From NCBI GenBank assembly GCA_951230915.1, contig OX579640.1:16140981-16204980 (forward strand): 64,000 nucleotides of DNA, given 5' to 3'. The stretch is from Antitrichia curtipendula (Eukaryota > Streptophyta > Bryopsida > Hypnales > Leucodontaceae). The stretch's first letter is position 1; every line of letters begins with the position of its first letter. The translations under genes and the position numbers were made by a program. The notes below the pieces were generated by a model that worked only from the letters and a program-made list of their open reading frames with translations, was not told the DNA's origin and did no database searches. This document shows, piece after piece, positions 12,818-26,200 of the stretch.

Positions 12818-14476
12818 TCAGTACAATTTGGAAGTCGAGGAGTATTGGCCGAGCTTGGATCGTGGAGAAGTCCCAGTTGGAGTTAAAGACTTGGCTTGAA
12901 GGTTGTACCAGTGCGTTCCGATTTGGAGCAAAGAGCAAAAAGACCTCATTAGCTGTGAAGTGAAGATCAATATACAATATGGGGTGATACTTAACTTGGT
13001 GTTTTTAAGATTGGAGTGAATAATTAATTTAGTAATTATTGTAGAAATTGCAAAGAATTAAATTAATGCTAGTTGGAAGTATGCCTTTCTTGGATATTTT
13101 ATTCCCTATTTAGTTGTTTTAGTGTCGTTGTAGAAGTAATCCTATTAGAAAGACCTCCCTTGGAACAAACTTTACTATTAGTTTAGATAATCCAATTAGG
13201 ATCTACACCCATCTACATGTGGCAACATCACATGACGCACTAGTCTATATCTCAAATTATAATGTTTTTGTTTTTTGTTTGTTTGATACGTTGAGATCTA
13301 AGAAACTGTAAGGTGTCTTACAATGTTTTTGATATTGTTAGAAATCTTTGCGCAAGGAAGGTGCGTAAACTTTGTTTCATGGCATTTGGACAAATGGTGT
13401 AAAAGTTATTGAATTTCAAAGTTTTTACGAATTCAAAAATTGATTTAAATTATCTTTTATTTTGTGAAAATCAAACTTTCACGTCGCATGTCCAAATGGT
13501 ACAAAACAAAGCCCTTGTACTTTTATATGCACAAAGCTTTCTCTTCATGCCAATTTTGTTGTATTTTGACATATGGTATGAAAGTTATGGATTTTTAAAA
13601 TTAAAACTAAATTAAATTATCTTTTATTTTGAAAAAAATATAACTTTGCACTATTGGTCCAAATAGCACGGAACCAAATCTATGCACCCCTTTGTGCGTA
13701 AAGATTTTTTTTTGTACCAATAACCCAAACTCTCTTCTATGATATGAAAGTTGTTGAATTTCAAAGTTTTAATGAATTAGAAAATTAAAAAATAATTTTA
13801 ATTTTAATTTTAGTTGTGGAAATGACACAAGGCACAATGCCTGTACCTTAAATTATAAGTTAGGTTGTTTCTTTTGTTTGTTTGCACTCATAAGTAAGAT
13901 ATCGTGAGGCATAAGACGACATTCTTGGTACCATTGGAAAGCTCTTTGCAAGGATGGGTGCACAAATTTTGTTTCATGGTGTTTTGATTTAAGGTGTGGA
14001 AGTTATGAAATTTCAAAAAAATTATGAATTCAAAAATTGAATTAAATTATTTTTTTGTTTTAAAAAAATCATAAATTTCCTGTCGCATGTCCAAATGTTT
14101 TGAAGTAAAGCCCTTCCCTCTTTTGTGCTTAAAGCTTTCTGTTTATATCAAGAATGCAACCTCTCACACCGCAACAAAGCCCTTGAAGCCATAAGATATT
14201 GAATTTTAAAGTTTTTATTACAAATTTAAAAAAAAATAACAGTAATAATTTTTACTTATATTTAGGCTGTCGCAACGGCACAGGGCACACTAGTCAACAT
14301 TAGGGTTGGGGGTATTCTCAGGGTTCAGGGTTTAGCGAGCTTCAATCTTTTCCAGTGGAAGTTGCGATCTCAACCTACGTTGAAGCTCGAATTGAAAGAG
14401 CTTCGACGGCATTGTACACTTTCTCTCTTCCTCGAAACTGTTCCCTGTTGTGGTTCTAGAAGGAAAATCAGCCAAG
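12818..14476. repeat. AT-rich intergenic repeat flank upstream of the GTPase gene
   Basis: The first 150 bp contain three reverse-strand copies of a CCAAATTGG-type motif (12821-12830, 12870-12880, 12915-12926), like those at 50830-52220. From about 13385 to 14165 there are two to three degenerate units of a repeat with TTGAATTTCAAAGTTTTT, a TGTCCAAAT box, ACAAAGCCCTT and an AAAGCTTTC box. The same family lies in opposite orientation at 52250-52880. No gene seen. A promoter for the following gene probably starts near 14280, with AGGGTTTAG telo-box-like motifs at about 14300-14335. Confidence 0.65.
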
Positions 14477-14514
14477 ATGGTGAACAAGCAAAATACAAGT
14501 AAGGACTTTCGCTG

Positions 14515-14791
14515 TGTATTTTTCTGGTTTCAAAAGAGTTTTGCAGTACTTTGTCAGTTCCAGTGGCGTGTTTTTTAAATTTCTTAGGACTCGAATTGGT
14601 GCAGAAAGTAAGCATATTTCCTTGATGAAGAAGAACAAAATTCGTCTGCAATTGTAGTCTTTTTCTGTTTCTAAAGAAATTTGCGGTGGTTTAGGGTTTA
14701 GGGCCCATGCCATTTTTTGATTTCGTTGAATTGGATTTGGTGCAGAGAGTAAGTCTAAGCGTGTCACCATGAAGAAAAAGAACAAAATTCT
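14515..14791 (+). repeat. Tandem duplication creating a decoy copy of exon 2 start
   Basis: Intron 1 of the GTPase gene contains an older copy (about 14515-14643) of the segment that ends in the start of exon 2 (about 14656-14790). Shared stretches include TTTTTCTG, GAATTGG...GTGCAG, AGTAAG and GAAC(AAAATTC). The upstream copy keeps a GTGCAG acceptor at 14599-14604 followed by an exon-like ATGAAGAAGAACAAAATTC. Confidence 0.7.
14692..14710. promoter_or_regulatory. Telo-box plus site II-like motif in intron 1
   Basis: TTTAGGGTTTAGGGCCCATG combines the telo-box (AAACCCTAA on the reverse strand) with a GGCCCA site II core. In plants this pair is common near the starts of ribosome-biogenesis genes, which suits the host gene. 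Function here is inferred. Confidence 0.4.
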
Positions 14792-17700
14792 GAAGAAAGT
14801 GAAGCTGCACTGCGAAAAGAAGGCGAAGGAAGCGCGCAAATTAGCTCACACCAAGCCGAAAGGTAAGAATGTGAAGGAGTCTGAAACTATTCAGGAGGAG
14901 CAGGTTGCCGCGATGGAAGCCCGACGTACTTGCGCCATTGAACTTTTTGAGCAGAACAGAGCGGTGAAAAAAGAGAAGGTAGGTTCAAATTGCATGCGTT
15001 GTGCAATTTTTTTTGAAGGTTCATTCTATTTACTGCATTATTTATTTCAAATACTGCAAGAAGCCCTAACTATATATGACATTTTTGACCTTTTTTTTTT
15101 TTGTGTGGCGATTACTGGGAGAAGAAGGGAGTGTCTTCTTCCCCTTTAAGTCATTAGTAACTTAAAAAAATTTGTAATCCAGGAGAAAAATTGCGATATA
15201 AAGCAATTAGTGCATCTCGCAGGTTTTAAAGTAAACGAAGTACAGAGGAGTAAATCGTTTCAGGATCATTTTAGCTGCTGTTGATATGCGTGCAGTGCAG
15301 GGTCTAAGTTTTGGTCTGGTTTTGATTTGCATATTTTTGCATAGGCTGCTGCGAAGCGGAAGTTTGGCCTGCCAGACAATGAAGGTGATGCTGACCTTAA
15401 GCAGCTTGCCGACAATGCTTCTAGAAGGACTTCTGAATTTGAAAGGTCAAAGAAACAAAAAATTGAAATAGTTGGTCCGCAAGGTTTGTAGCTCCTCTAT
15501 TCTCCTTTATCATGCAATAATAACTAACGAAGTTGTTGCTATATTGACATATCTATTCGTGGCCAAGTGTTTGATTCGCCGTATATTTAGAAATCACATT
15601 TATTTTCTGATATTTTCATTTTGATATCTTTTGGGGTTAGTTTTATATTTTCTTTTAAAATGTGAACCTGTATATTGTTTGCAGAGAATTCTAGAAGGGC
15701 TTTTTACAAGGAGTTCATGAAAGTGGTCGAAGCATCAGATGTTATCATTCAGGTGTTGGATGCTAGGGATCCTCTTGGTAGCCGTTGTGTGGACGTTGAA
15801 CGTATGGTTCACAAAGCAGGCGGTCTCAAGCGTATCGTTCTTCTTCTTAACAAGATTGGTAAGTGTCTCAACTGATGCATATTGAATCCTGCAGATATCT
15901 AGTCCATTCTCCCGCAAATTTTGAAATGTCACTAAGTCAATGAGTGCTTTCCAGATCTTGTACCTAGAGAAGTGGCGGAGCAGTGGTTAAAGTATCTTAG
16001 GGAGGAGCTACCAGCGGTTGCATTCAAGTGTAATACACAGCAGCAACGAACAAATTTGGGAAGGAAGTCATTTGCCAAGGCCACTGAGAACGTTGACGTT
16101 TTGCAAGGCAGCGACTGCCTTGGTGCAGAGACACTTTTGCAGCTTTTAAAAAACTACTCGAGAAATCAGAAGGTATTTACACTGTATTTCGTGTAAGTAG
16201 ATCAGTTCTCAGAAATGCTAAACCTCCCAGTCTTCTGTCCTCGACAAATACTGTTGTGTGTTTGTGTACGTTTGGAGACATGGAACTCGTCGTGCTCATT
16301 GTGTACGTAATTTTTTGCACAGATGAAAACAGCAATCACAGTCGGTGTGGTAGGGTTCCCAAATGTTGGAAAAAGTAGTCTTATCAACAGTTTAAAGAGA
16401 ACACGTGTGACCAATGTGGGTTCAATACCTGGTGTTACCAAGGCGATGTAGGAGATTCACTTAGATAAAAATGTAAAGCTACTTCATTGTCCTGGAATAG
16501 TATTCGCAGCCTCAGGCGATAATGAAGCATCTGCTACATTACGAAACTGCACCAAAATCGAAAAACTTGCAGACCCTGCAACTCCAGGTAAACTAGTACA
16601 GATATGAAGCGACATTGCGCTTAACTGTTGGTCAGATCTGGTAGTTTTTGATGCGAAACAAGTAAAGTTTGTGATTCTTTTGGTGTGACTCCGGAGTTGC
16701 TGGAATGACCAATTTTATGTAATTGTACGTAGTTTCGGAGAGCATCAATGATCGTTTCACTAACATATGATTTACCTATCTCAACAGTGCAGGAAATATT
16801 GCGACTGTGTCCTGCTGATAAGCTAGTATCTATTTACAAGATCAACACCTTCAGCGATGTGGATGAGTTTTTGATGAATGTCGCGATGGTTCGTGGAAAG
16901 TTGAAGAAAGGAGGTGTGGTGGATAGTCTAGCAGCAGCCCGCATTGTACTTCATGATTGGAATGAAGGTGAGCCTGGAGCACCCTGATTTACAAACAGGG
17001 ACCAAGAAATGGAGTGAGATTTTCTTTGATGTGTCTTGAGAGATATATGAGTGTAGGAATGATATCAGTAAAGGTCTATTCTGTAAGCTTGTGCTCTGAG
17101 AAAGTATTCAACACTTAGTTTGTCTCCTTACTATTGTTTAAGCTCTTTCGTGCTTGGGACGTGTGGTTTTATGAACATGAGCTTTCGTATTTTGTTGTCT
17201 TTTAACATTCGACACAAATTTTATCTAGGGAAAATACCATACTTTACAACACCGCCTGCGCGAGAAGTTAGCGAGTACGCAGAATTTGGAGTAATTCTAT
17301 CAGATTGGGGCAAGGAATTTGACGTGGAGACTGTGTTTCAGAACGAAGCCACTGCTGTTATTGCTGGTCTCCCTTCGTTGGTGAACACTACACATGTCCA
17401 AATGTCGTCAAGTGCTCCTCTTACAATGGACGATTCTTTGGTACAGTCTTAATCCATGAACGCAGAGTCAACACTGTGGCTGATGTACTTGATTTTTGTG
17501 CTGTGTTTTCAAATAGTTTCCGGTTCTAAGTTGATGCAGCCTTGCAGTTTTAGCATATTTCCTTTTCTAAGTTGTTCTTGCACTGAGAGATGTCTTAATT
17601 ATTTGTATAGACCATGGAAGAAGAGAACAGTGATGAAGAGCAGGAGGACGATGGAGAAGATATGGATGAGGGTCCCAGTCTGATGGACACAACTGAAGGA

Positions 17701-17949
17701 GCTGTGAAACGGGGTAGAACTTATTTGAATCAGAACAAGAGACTTTATGATGCAGAAGGCATTCAAAATCCGCACGCCAAACGAGCACAGAAGAAGCTGA
17801 AGAAGAAAGCTGCCAAGGCTGCTCCGGCTTTGAGTGACGATTCAAAAGCATCCGATGACTACGACTTCAATACAGATCACACTGAAGACAAATCCACCGC
17901 AGACGATCCGGAAGATGACAATGAGGACGCAATGCAGGGCATCAACTAG

Positions 17950-19716
17950 GTTCATCCGACCAGTTACGCTGCGTTTTGGGCTCTGTATCCACTATGTTTT
18001 AAGCTATGCCGGAAAGTAAACTTAGCTGACTGCTGCTGTTCATGGAGTCACGGAGAAGATAGATCATTTCCCTCGATACTTTTTTGGGCACACTACTGTG
18101 TTCTAGTGTTTAGTGGTGGCTGCTGGTATGGAGTAAGGTCATATCAATAGAATACGCACAGTATCTTTTTAAGGTGCAGAGAGTGGATACTTGTTTCGGC
18201 TTAGATTATTCCAGTTGTATGAGTCAACCACCAATTTCATTTAAATCTATTTTTGTGGCCAATTCTGAGAGCCACACTGCTCGTCAAAGACGACTTGCTA
18301 GCTGAGCCTTGTAGAGTAATTAGGTGTATATTAGACAGAAACCCAATTTATTACTCGTAGAACATATGAGCCATGAGCATTTACCGGTCCAGGTCTGATT
18401 GACGGTACTCAATCACATCAGAGACATCAAAGTCTGTTTCAGTTTCAGACATTCACAGCTGCCTCTTCTGTTATACATGGAGCTTTGGTCTCAATCTTAT
18501 GGTTCAGATCTGAATCTGACGTATGGTTCAGTTCAAAATCTGACGTATGGTATTATGATTTTGATATTTCGTCCGTTCTTGTGCAGTCCTTTGCATTCAC
18601 ATGAATAAACTGGTCCCGTGCAGTCCTTGCACCCGAATGAACTTTCCTTCTGTCCTTCCATTCCGTTCATGATTTTTCTTTCAATTTTGGGTTGTGGAGG
18701 AAGGTCATGGTGTTATACAGCGAAGTCTCATTTTTATTTTCTTGTGAAGCAGACAAGATTTGACCAGATTAAACGTATCATTTTCGGTGACTGTTTCTCT
18801 GAAATCAACCACCTGAAGTGTAATCAAGGTGTGTATTACCCGAACTCATATATCACTATGTTTGAATTATACTTGGGAATTGTATATGAAGATTGCTGCA
18901 AAGGCTGCTTTGTGAACATTCCATAAAATGTACTGGAAGAATTAGAAGTTGAATTTGTTTGATGCCTGGTCTCTGTCATGCCATAAGGTAACTACACCTA
19001 AAATTGCATGCTTCCTAAAATTGCACACTAGAGATTCTTGCCTAAAATGTACTCCCACTATTCATGAGTGTCTATGATCGATGAATGTCTATGGGAACAC
19101 CTATTTTCAGCACTTTGAAAATTTGTAGTTTTATTAATATGGTGTCCAAAAAATGCATTCTAAGAGAATCTAGAATCCTTTTTTCTCTACCAATAGGACC
19201 CCCCCCAAAAGTTTTCCAATTCAATAATGGGAACCATACTGAATTGCTTATTTGTGTGATTTTAGGTGTAGTTGCCTTGGTCGCTTTTAACGATGTGTGG
19301 CTATCCGGCCAGCTATATCGGCCTGCACAACGACGTATCATTAATTTATTTAATTTGGTGATGTCGTATACGTCTAGTCTTGAATGTAACTTACTATCAC
19401 TGAATTTTTCATCCACGCAACTAATGAACCAGTTTTTCAGTATTTTAGAATGTAGAAGTCCCTGTCGTGTCTGGTTTTGAATTATCTTTTCCAGTGTTTG
19501 ACAAGTTCGGAGCATGCTGCACTGGCAGAGCACCATGCTGAAAATGCAGGATGGTCCCTCCAAATTTAAATCACTGCCACTGTGCCACGTGCCAGAGCAC
19601 TGGAGTTTGGAACCAACGTGCCAGAAAAAAACAAAATTGGTTCGGAGTATTTTTTCAGGGAACTAAGTTGTCGCTCGTCACTTGCGTTCTGTGCGACTTT
19701 TTTCTAGGCTTTCTAA
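17950..19716. other. Intergenic region between the GTPase and BAHD genes
   Basis: No gene recognised. It should hold the GTPase 3' UTR and the BAHD promoter. A small direct repeat of AATCTGACGTATGGT lies near 18513-18550. A C-run of seven to eight is at about 19199-19207. Confidence 0.5.
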
Positions 19717-21566
19717 ATGGGTTCCGAACCGAAAGATCACGAAGACGGTAATTTAGTCTCCGAAGACAGACTGCAGGGGAAGTCATTGGAGCATGTTCAC
19801 ACTTCCTTCATCAAACCTTCCACAACGACACCATGCGAGAAAGCATGGTTACCTTTATCAAGTTTGGAGTACTTGTGGGTTTCATTTGACACTCCCATAC
19901 TGTGCACGTTCGCACTCACGGAGTTGCACAATGATATGGACGTGGTGCAACATTTGCGGGATACTTTGGCAGACGCGCTGGTGTTATTCTACCCTCTCAC
20001 TGGAAGAGTAGTAGCGAAGGGCGACGGTCCTCCAAGGATCCATTGTAACGACGCGGGCGCTGTGTTCAGAGAAGCAAGCGTGGATGTGGAGTTGGCGGAT
20101 CTCAGAGTTGCCGACGATTTTCAGCCTCAACCCGTCTTCTCCGGATTGGCGGCTGCAGGATTGGGGGATTACCCTGTTCTTCCTCAAATTGACACTGGCC
20201 TTTCAGCCCTGGTCATTCAGGTAATAAAACATTCAACTGGTCATTCTTTCCATTTGCCACACTACAGTCGAAAACGACAAAAAGTAACGTAGGCGTTGTC
20301 ACGTGAACAAATAACAACGCTATGAGTAGCTCTGTCCCTTTTGTAGCCCACCGCTTTTCCTACTCCAACTTCCTCACACTCATAGATGTCGCATTTGTCA
20401 GTGCAATGCCCTCCTCCCCTTTGGTCCAGAGCCCGCAGGGTAGTTCTACTTACTACGTCATATGAACATAGGTATGTAACATTTGCTATAATTGCTAAAC
20501 CCTGTAGGAGGCAGGATCCTTGATGTCCACAAGTGACTATGACAGTCCCTTGTATGAATTTACATAAGCAAAAAATTTCATTTTGTAGGTGACACACTTC
20601 AAGTGTAGAGGTCTGACGTTGGCGGTCAATTGGGTACACGCAATGGCGGATGGACAGGCTGGTTTCCACTTTATGAAATCCTGGTCGGAGCTTGCACGAG
20701 GTTTGCAGGTTTCCCTGCTTCCTGATCATCGGCGTGAGCTTGTGAAGCCAGGAGATTCTTCTCAGGTTACGACTAGGAACTTTTTCAGGACATCAGGGGT
20801 CCTCTCATCGGGTGCACAAATCATCAAAAACTCGAACCTCAAAAGCTCAGGAGACTTTAAATCGGAAGTGGGAAAGCAAGCCAAGATTGTAGCGAAGACA
20901 TTTGATTTCATAGGGGATGACATCTCGAAGCTGAAGCAGCTGGACTCGGATCAGCAACTACAGTTATCAAGAGCAGATTGTCTCTCCACGCATTTATGGC
21001 GCTCCACAGTTCGAGCTCGAAACCTACAACGTGGCTCTGCGGCTCGCCTTTGCATTCTTGTGGAAGGGAGGAAGAAACTGTCCTTGCCACCAGGATACTT
21101 CAGCAACGCACTTAGCCTCCTTTATGTCATCACCATGGTCAGTGAACTTCTGAACCGCCCCTTTGGATGCACTGCCAAGCTGGTTCATTCTGCTGTTAGG
21201 TCAATCATGACCGAATGGTTCCAGAATCTTGCGGATTTTATGCCGCTGGTACTGCAACCTGGAAAGACGGAGCATTCCTTCGATGATCCGGCTTTTCCTG
21301 GCATGACTTCCATTGGGATTTCCTACCTGAACCACTTCCCTTTCTATGAGCTAGACTTTGGATTCGGTGTCCCTGCACACTCGATTCGCAACACCTTGGC
21401 TGCTTGGGACGGACTCCTCTTCGTGGTTCCAAGCTCCCGTGGCCGAGAGAATATGGTTGTCATGGCCAATATGGACTCGCAGGTTATGAGCGACTTTCTC
21501 TCAACGGTTAATGACATCCCGAGCAACAAGGACAATTGTCAAGTTGAAGTATGTGCATACAATTAA
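19717..21566 (+). CDS. BAHD (HXXXD-type) acyltransferase 1
   Basis: Predicted cytosolic enzyme that moves an acyl group from an acyl-CoA to an alcohol or amine in specialised metabolism. Two exons, 19717-20220 and 20589-21566, joined in phase 0 by a GT-AG intron just before the catalytic motif, the usual BAHD intron position. The protein is 493 residues, slightly longer than the usual 430-460. It has LFYPLTGRV near residue 90, the catalytic HXXXD as HAMAD (185-189), and the structural DFGWG motif as DFGFG (424-428). The ATG is the first in frame and is followed by a hydrophilic leader of about 25 residues. No signal peptide. A paralog with the same intron lies at 59297-61330. Substrate cannot be told; hydroxycinnamoyl transfer is only a guess. 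The frame is intact. Confidence 0.92.
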
Positions 21567-23205
21567 GCAGCTAAGCATGGTTACTATCAGTACACTTTAG
21601 GCTTAATTTCTGTTGGGTGCTGAAAGAGGATTCCAACATGTATTTATTTGAACGTTTGCACCATGTATATTTTAGACAAGAATCCAGAGGGGTTGCTTTC
21701 GGATAAGGGTTACAATTTGGTGTAATACTAGCAATGCATTGGACCATGACCTCAAAAATTGTTACTTATTGAAACATCAGCCTTACTCCGGTAGGAGACT
21801 CTGATGTTTCAGTTAAGAGCCTCTTTATAGTGGAGAACAAATGTTTCAGCCGGTGAGAATTTCAAAAACTGAGAAGATGAAGGAATGTGACTCTTTATGC
21901 TGAGAAAATGAGGTGGAGTACGTGGAGCGCACTGTTGTCCTTCGTGGCATTAAATGCACAGAAATTTTGATTCATGCCATGGGTGGGCCTGACGCAAATT
22001 CCGGGGACTTTTGTTTCCAATTTTTTCAAGTCTACGAGAGGAGCGCCCATTTCCGATCACTTAAGCAATCTGGCCCATGTGCAGCATCAGGAAGGCTGAA
22101 GAAATTTTTTCATCTTCTACAGAAATACAATTCAACAGGATTCCATATTTTTGCAGAATTTAATTATCAAAACCGAAATTACTGTGAATTTTAAACGAGA
22201 AGATTCTGTTTGTCTTCAAATCGTGATGTAGGGTATTCTAAATCCGCCCAACGAGTGATTGCAAATCCAGTCGTGCTTTATTACTGAAACATATCTAGAT
22301 CAACGGTGGTTTAGTAGTACACTTGTATGCTTTTGGATAATGGAACTGATGTTGAGCAATTTCTAGAACCTCCTGTGACTATTTTAGGCATTCATGCTGT
22401 TCGATTTAAGGGTGTGGACAAGCGGAAATGCAAGCAGTCGTTGGTACTGCGGAGTTCATGACTTTGGCAATTCCTGTGAATGCTAGGTAAGCTTACACTT
22501 CGCCAATTTTTCATTAATTCTGCACTACAAGACTGGAGGACATTACTAGCAAGATTTTGTTTGATTGTCGTGATTTGTGCAGGTAAAGGATGGGGATACT
22601 AACGGCGTTTTGCTCAAAGGGAGGTACGTGCTTCCACCAAAATTTTCCAAAATTTTCTGGGCATGGTTCCTTTGTTGTTTGTCGTTTATTGTTGATGTCC
22701 TTGTTCGGTTTAATGCAAAATCGTCTGGGAAACTTGTGATAGTGCTGTGCGAGTAAAAGAAACAAGGATATTAATCTCTTTGTGTCAACTGCATGTGTAG
22801 CTTGAAATGCCATGAAGTAATTCATGATAAGTCACGAAATCAATATTATGTCATGATTTCTGTAGGTAGAATTCCTTGACTTGCAATGCATGATGAATAG
22901 ATCGACAAGCAGGAATGGGCTGTTCACAATAGAGAATAGTAAAGCACAGTAGGTACTTAAATTTTGCATGATTCACTTGATGATTTCAGAAATGTACACC
23001 AAGTACATTATCCTACAGTGAATGCTTGAAATTGGAACCGTTGACAGGGTTGCAAACCCCCATTTGAGAACTGCAGTCCAACCTCTCACATTCGGCAGAA
23101 GTACCATGCATCAAAGAAAAATTAAAACCCTGCACTAACCTCATCTACGTTGCATTGCAGGCGCTTCATTTCCTCTTGGAGGCCACTACAAGAAAACTTC
23201 AGTGA
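21567..23205. other. Intergenic region downstream of BAHD 1
   Basis: Presumed 3' UTR and spacer. No gene, RNA gene or clear repeat recognised. Short frames such as 21913-22194 have no recognisable features. A lone CACTACAAGAAAAC at 23184-23197 resembles a CACTA terminus but no partner was found. Confidence 0.5.
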
Positions 23206-26200
23206 ATGATTGATATGGCATCACTTACCACCACCTGCAATGAAGAGGAGCGGCAACATGACTACCGTGGCCTCAGTCGTTTGACTGGAGAAGGTATACG
23301 GAGCAATAATGACGATGAAAGTAGTGGCGACGACTACCACAATGACGAGCACCAAGTCGACTACGGAGAATTGGAGGCGGTGCACAACAGTCGACTTCAT
23401 CAACGTGGAAGCACAATTGGATCAACGACGAGAGCACCACCCCGACAACCTCCAAACCAACAAGTTGCAAGCAGAGCATCGACACTGCAACATCGAAGTT
23501 GGAGCGCTGCAGCTGTTGGGGTCCAGACTTTCACGATTCCATTTGGTTTGGGCTCCCGTAGTCTCAGAGGTCCGACATCCACGAGGAGGCAGTCGACACA
23601 ATCTAGCAACGTTGTGGAAGACATCGCATGGACAGAGCCGAGAGCAGATCCTAGCTGGGTGAATGCATGGTTGAGTGGCTCATTTTTGGCAAAAGTCCAA
23701 GTCCAAAAAGTCCTTTTTTGTGAGTAAAGTGTTTGAGACTAAAATGTTTGGGAGTGAATTCTACAAATAACAAATTTAAAAAAAATCTAAAAGTACTTAG
23801 CTTTTTGAGCGCCCCTAGATCTTAAAATTTTGTTATAATTTAGGAAAAGAAAATTTGAAAAAAAAATATTGGCTAAGAAAAAAAGACTTCATAAAATTTG
23901 GTGTTTGAAAAGTCATTAAAAAGTCCTTTGCAAGTGTTCAATACATATCTACACCACAAGATTATAATTTAGTAAAAATTTACTCAAATAGCTACTACAA
24001 TCATAGTCCTTTCTATGATATTAAGTACCAAAACCATCTTTAAAAAGTCCTTGAAAAATTTGCTGACAGCAGATTCGTCACACCCATGAATTTTTAAAAG
24101 TCCCTTACACTTTCATAAAATGCGTGAAAATATATTCAACAACATGGTTGTATTTAGAATGAAGTTCAAGCCTCTAAAACGAACTTCTTTTTTAATTTTT
24201 AATTTTTTCAATGTACCTTTTAGGCATTTGAAAATTGGTTGTGTGCATTTTGTGACATTGTGACACGATTTTGAGCCCATCAACCATGCATTCACCCAGC
24301 TACGAAAATCACATTCTGCATGATATGACCAACTTCAAAGTCAGTGGCAGGCAACGAGGTGGCAGAACTAGCAAGCAGAGAACCACAAGAAAGAACAGTT
24401 TATGGACCGATGAGCAGCTCAAATCCGCCATGGCTGAAGTCGACAACGACACTAGCATGAGAGAGGCATCCAAAAAACATCACATACCTTACTCCTCTTT
24501 ACGAGAATGGTGCTACGGGGTTTGTACATCACAAAAACGTGGTCTTCCACCTGTTCTCAATCCTATAGAGGAACAGCTCATCGTAAATTACTTGCTTGCC
24601 ATGTGTGATTTGGGTTACGGACTCACCACAACATCTTTAAAGCTAAAGGTGTATGAGATAACAAAAGGCAGGTGGACTCCTTTTCGTAACGGAATTCCAG
24701 GGAAGGGCTGGATGAAGTGGTGGCATAGGAGGCACCCAGAGCTCACTATTCGAGTTGCGCAAGCACTGGATGTTGCACGGGCTCGAGGTTTGATTGCTGA
24801 AAATGCAGGTATTTTTTATAACAACCTCGAAATTCTATACAGTAGACATTCTTACTCTCCAGATAGAATCTGGAATTGCGGGTGCAGGCGGGTAGGAATG
24901 GCGGTGCACATGTCATTGCACATAGAGGTGCACGAAATGTGCACTCTATTGTCCTTGACAAACAGGAATGGCTTTCCCTGCTGGTATGCATTAGCGCGAC
25001 CGGAACATCCATTCCATCATTCTATATTTTTCGTGGCAAGCGATTTCGAAAAAATTATGTGCAAAAATGTGAGCCGGGAGCTACTATGGCTATGCAAGAA
25101 AAAGCTTGGATGACTTCCTATCTTTTTTCCACATGGATTTCTCATTTCATCAAGAATGTTGAGAGACTAGGGGGTATGTCACCTGAGAGGCGACATCTCT
25201 TAATACTAGATGGCCATAACAGTCACGTGACTCTCGAGGTGGTAGTACGAGCTAGAGCTGCAGGTCTGGATTTGTTAACACTACCGTCACATACCTCTCA
25301 CGCTTTGCAACCACTAGACTGTAGTGTTTTCAAGCCCTTCAAAGACAGCTTCAAGGCTTACCGGGATTTTTGGAGCAGAAAGAATGTGGCAGAGGTAGCA
25401 TAAAAAGTGACATTGGCACAATAGGTTTCCCTGGCATTGAGGAAAGCACTATCAGAGAAAAATATTAAGAGTGGATTTAGATGCACAGGCATTTTCCCAC
25501 TTGACAGAGGAGCTATTCAAGACAAACTAAAACCATCTACAGTGTATCCAGAAGCCCCTGACAGTAATTTGCTAGCACCAGGTTCTCAAGTATCGGAAGT
25601 AATGGAGTGCGAATCAAAATCTGAAGAGGGCGAACGACGACCAATCTGTGCAGAGTTGGACGGTGGCGATGACTCCTTGGTCTCGGTAGAAATCGCTGCC
25701 GAGCTAGCTGCGGAAGAGTCTCCTGAAGTGACGCATTTTTTTATCGATATAGACCCTGTTGATCCTGATCTGCCGGAGGAGATTGGACGCGTTGACCCCG
25801 ACGTTGAGTCCCTGGAATCCATCACTTGCTTCTTGACCCTACCATCGATCACTCCTTGAGTCAGCCAAAAACATCGGGATCCTATAATTGATTTCACAAA
25901 GTCCATTATGCTTACATTTGATGAATATATGGAGGCTGCAGTGGAGTTGTGACAGTCTAAAATGGACGCAGCCAAGGAAAAACAACGACTTTGGGAAGAG
26001 AAGGAGGAGCGACGAAAACGGAAAGCTGCCGAGAGAGAGGAAGAGAGGATAGAACGAGAGGCTCGCGCTGCGGAAGTGGCTGAAGCGCGTGCGTTGAAGG
26101 CTTGGCAATGACAGGAAGCAGGCGTCCAACAAGAAGAAGCTCGAGCTGTACGGCAACAAGTTTCTGCACAACAAGCTGAAGAGAGAGCACGGAAGGCAGC

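Larger units (their letters stand above)
14477..17949 (+). pseudogene. NSN1: Nucleostemin/GNL3-like nucleolar GTPase gene with premature stop
   Basis: Circularly permuted YlqF/YawG-type GTPase; family members act in the nucleolus in pre-60S ribosome assembly. Nine exons with GT-AG borders and consistent phases: 14477-14498, 14746-14978, 15345-15483, 15685-15858, 15955-16172, 16323-16587, 16788-16967, 17229-17440, 17611-17949. They span 594 codons, the usual family length. Visible parts are a basic N-terminus (KSKSKRVTMKKK), [10 protein letters not shown], the G4 motif NKID across an exon junction, G1 GFPNVGKSS in exon 6, and an acidic then basic C-terminus. Codon 305 in exon 6 (16449-16451) is TAG where relatives carry a Gln-like codon. 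The G3 motif reads HCPG instead of DCPG, losing an Asp that contacts the nucleotide-bound magnesium. All splice sites look intact, so this is a recent pseudogene, a truncated gene, or a sequence error at one base. Confidence 0.8.

Noticed and set aside
16440..16455. Intron removing the TAG in the GTPase exon 6
   Set aside because: No suitable GT-AG pair of usable length surrounds it, and the sequence on both sides reads as conserved GTPase without a gap.
23184..23197. CACTACAAGAAAAC as a CACTA terminus
   Set aside because: Fits a CACTA end, but no partner end was found within the window and the following gene is of pogo type, not tnp2.
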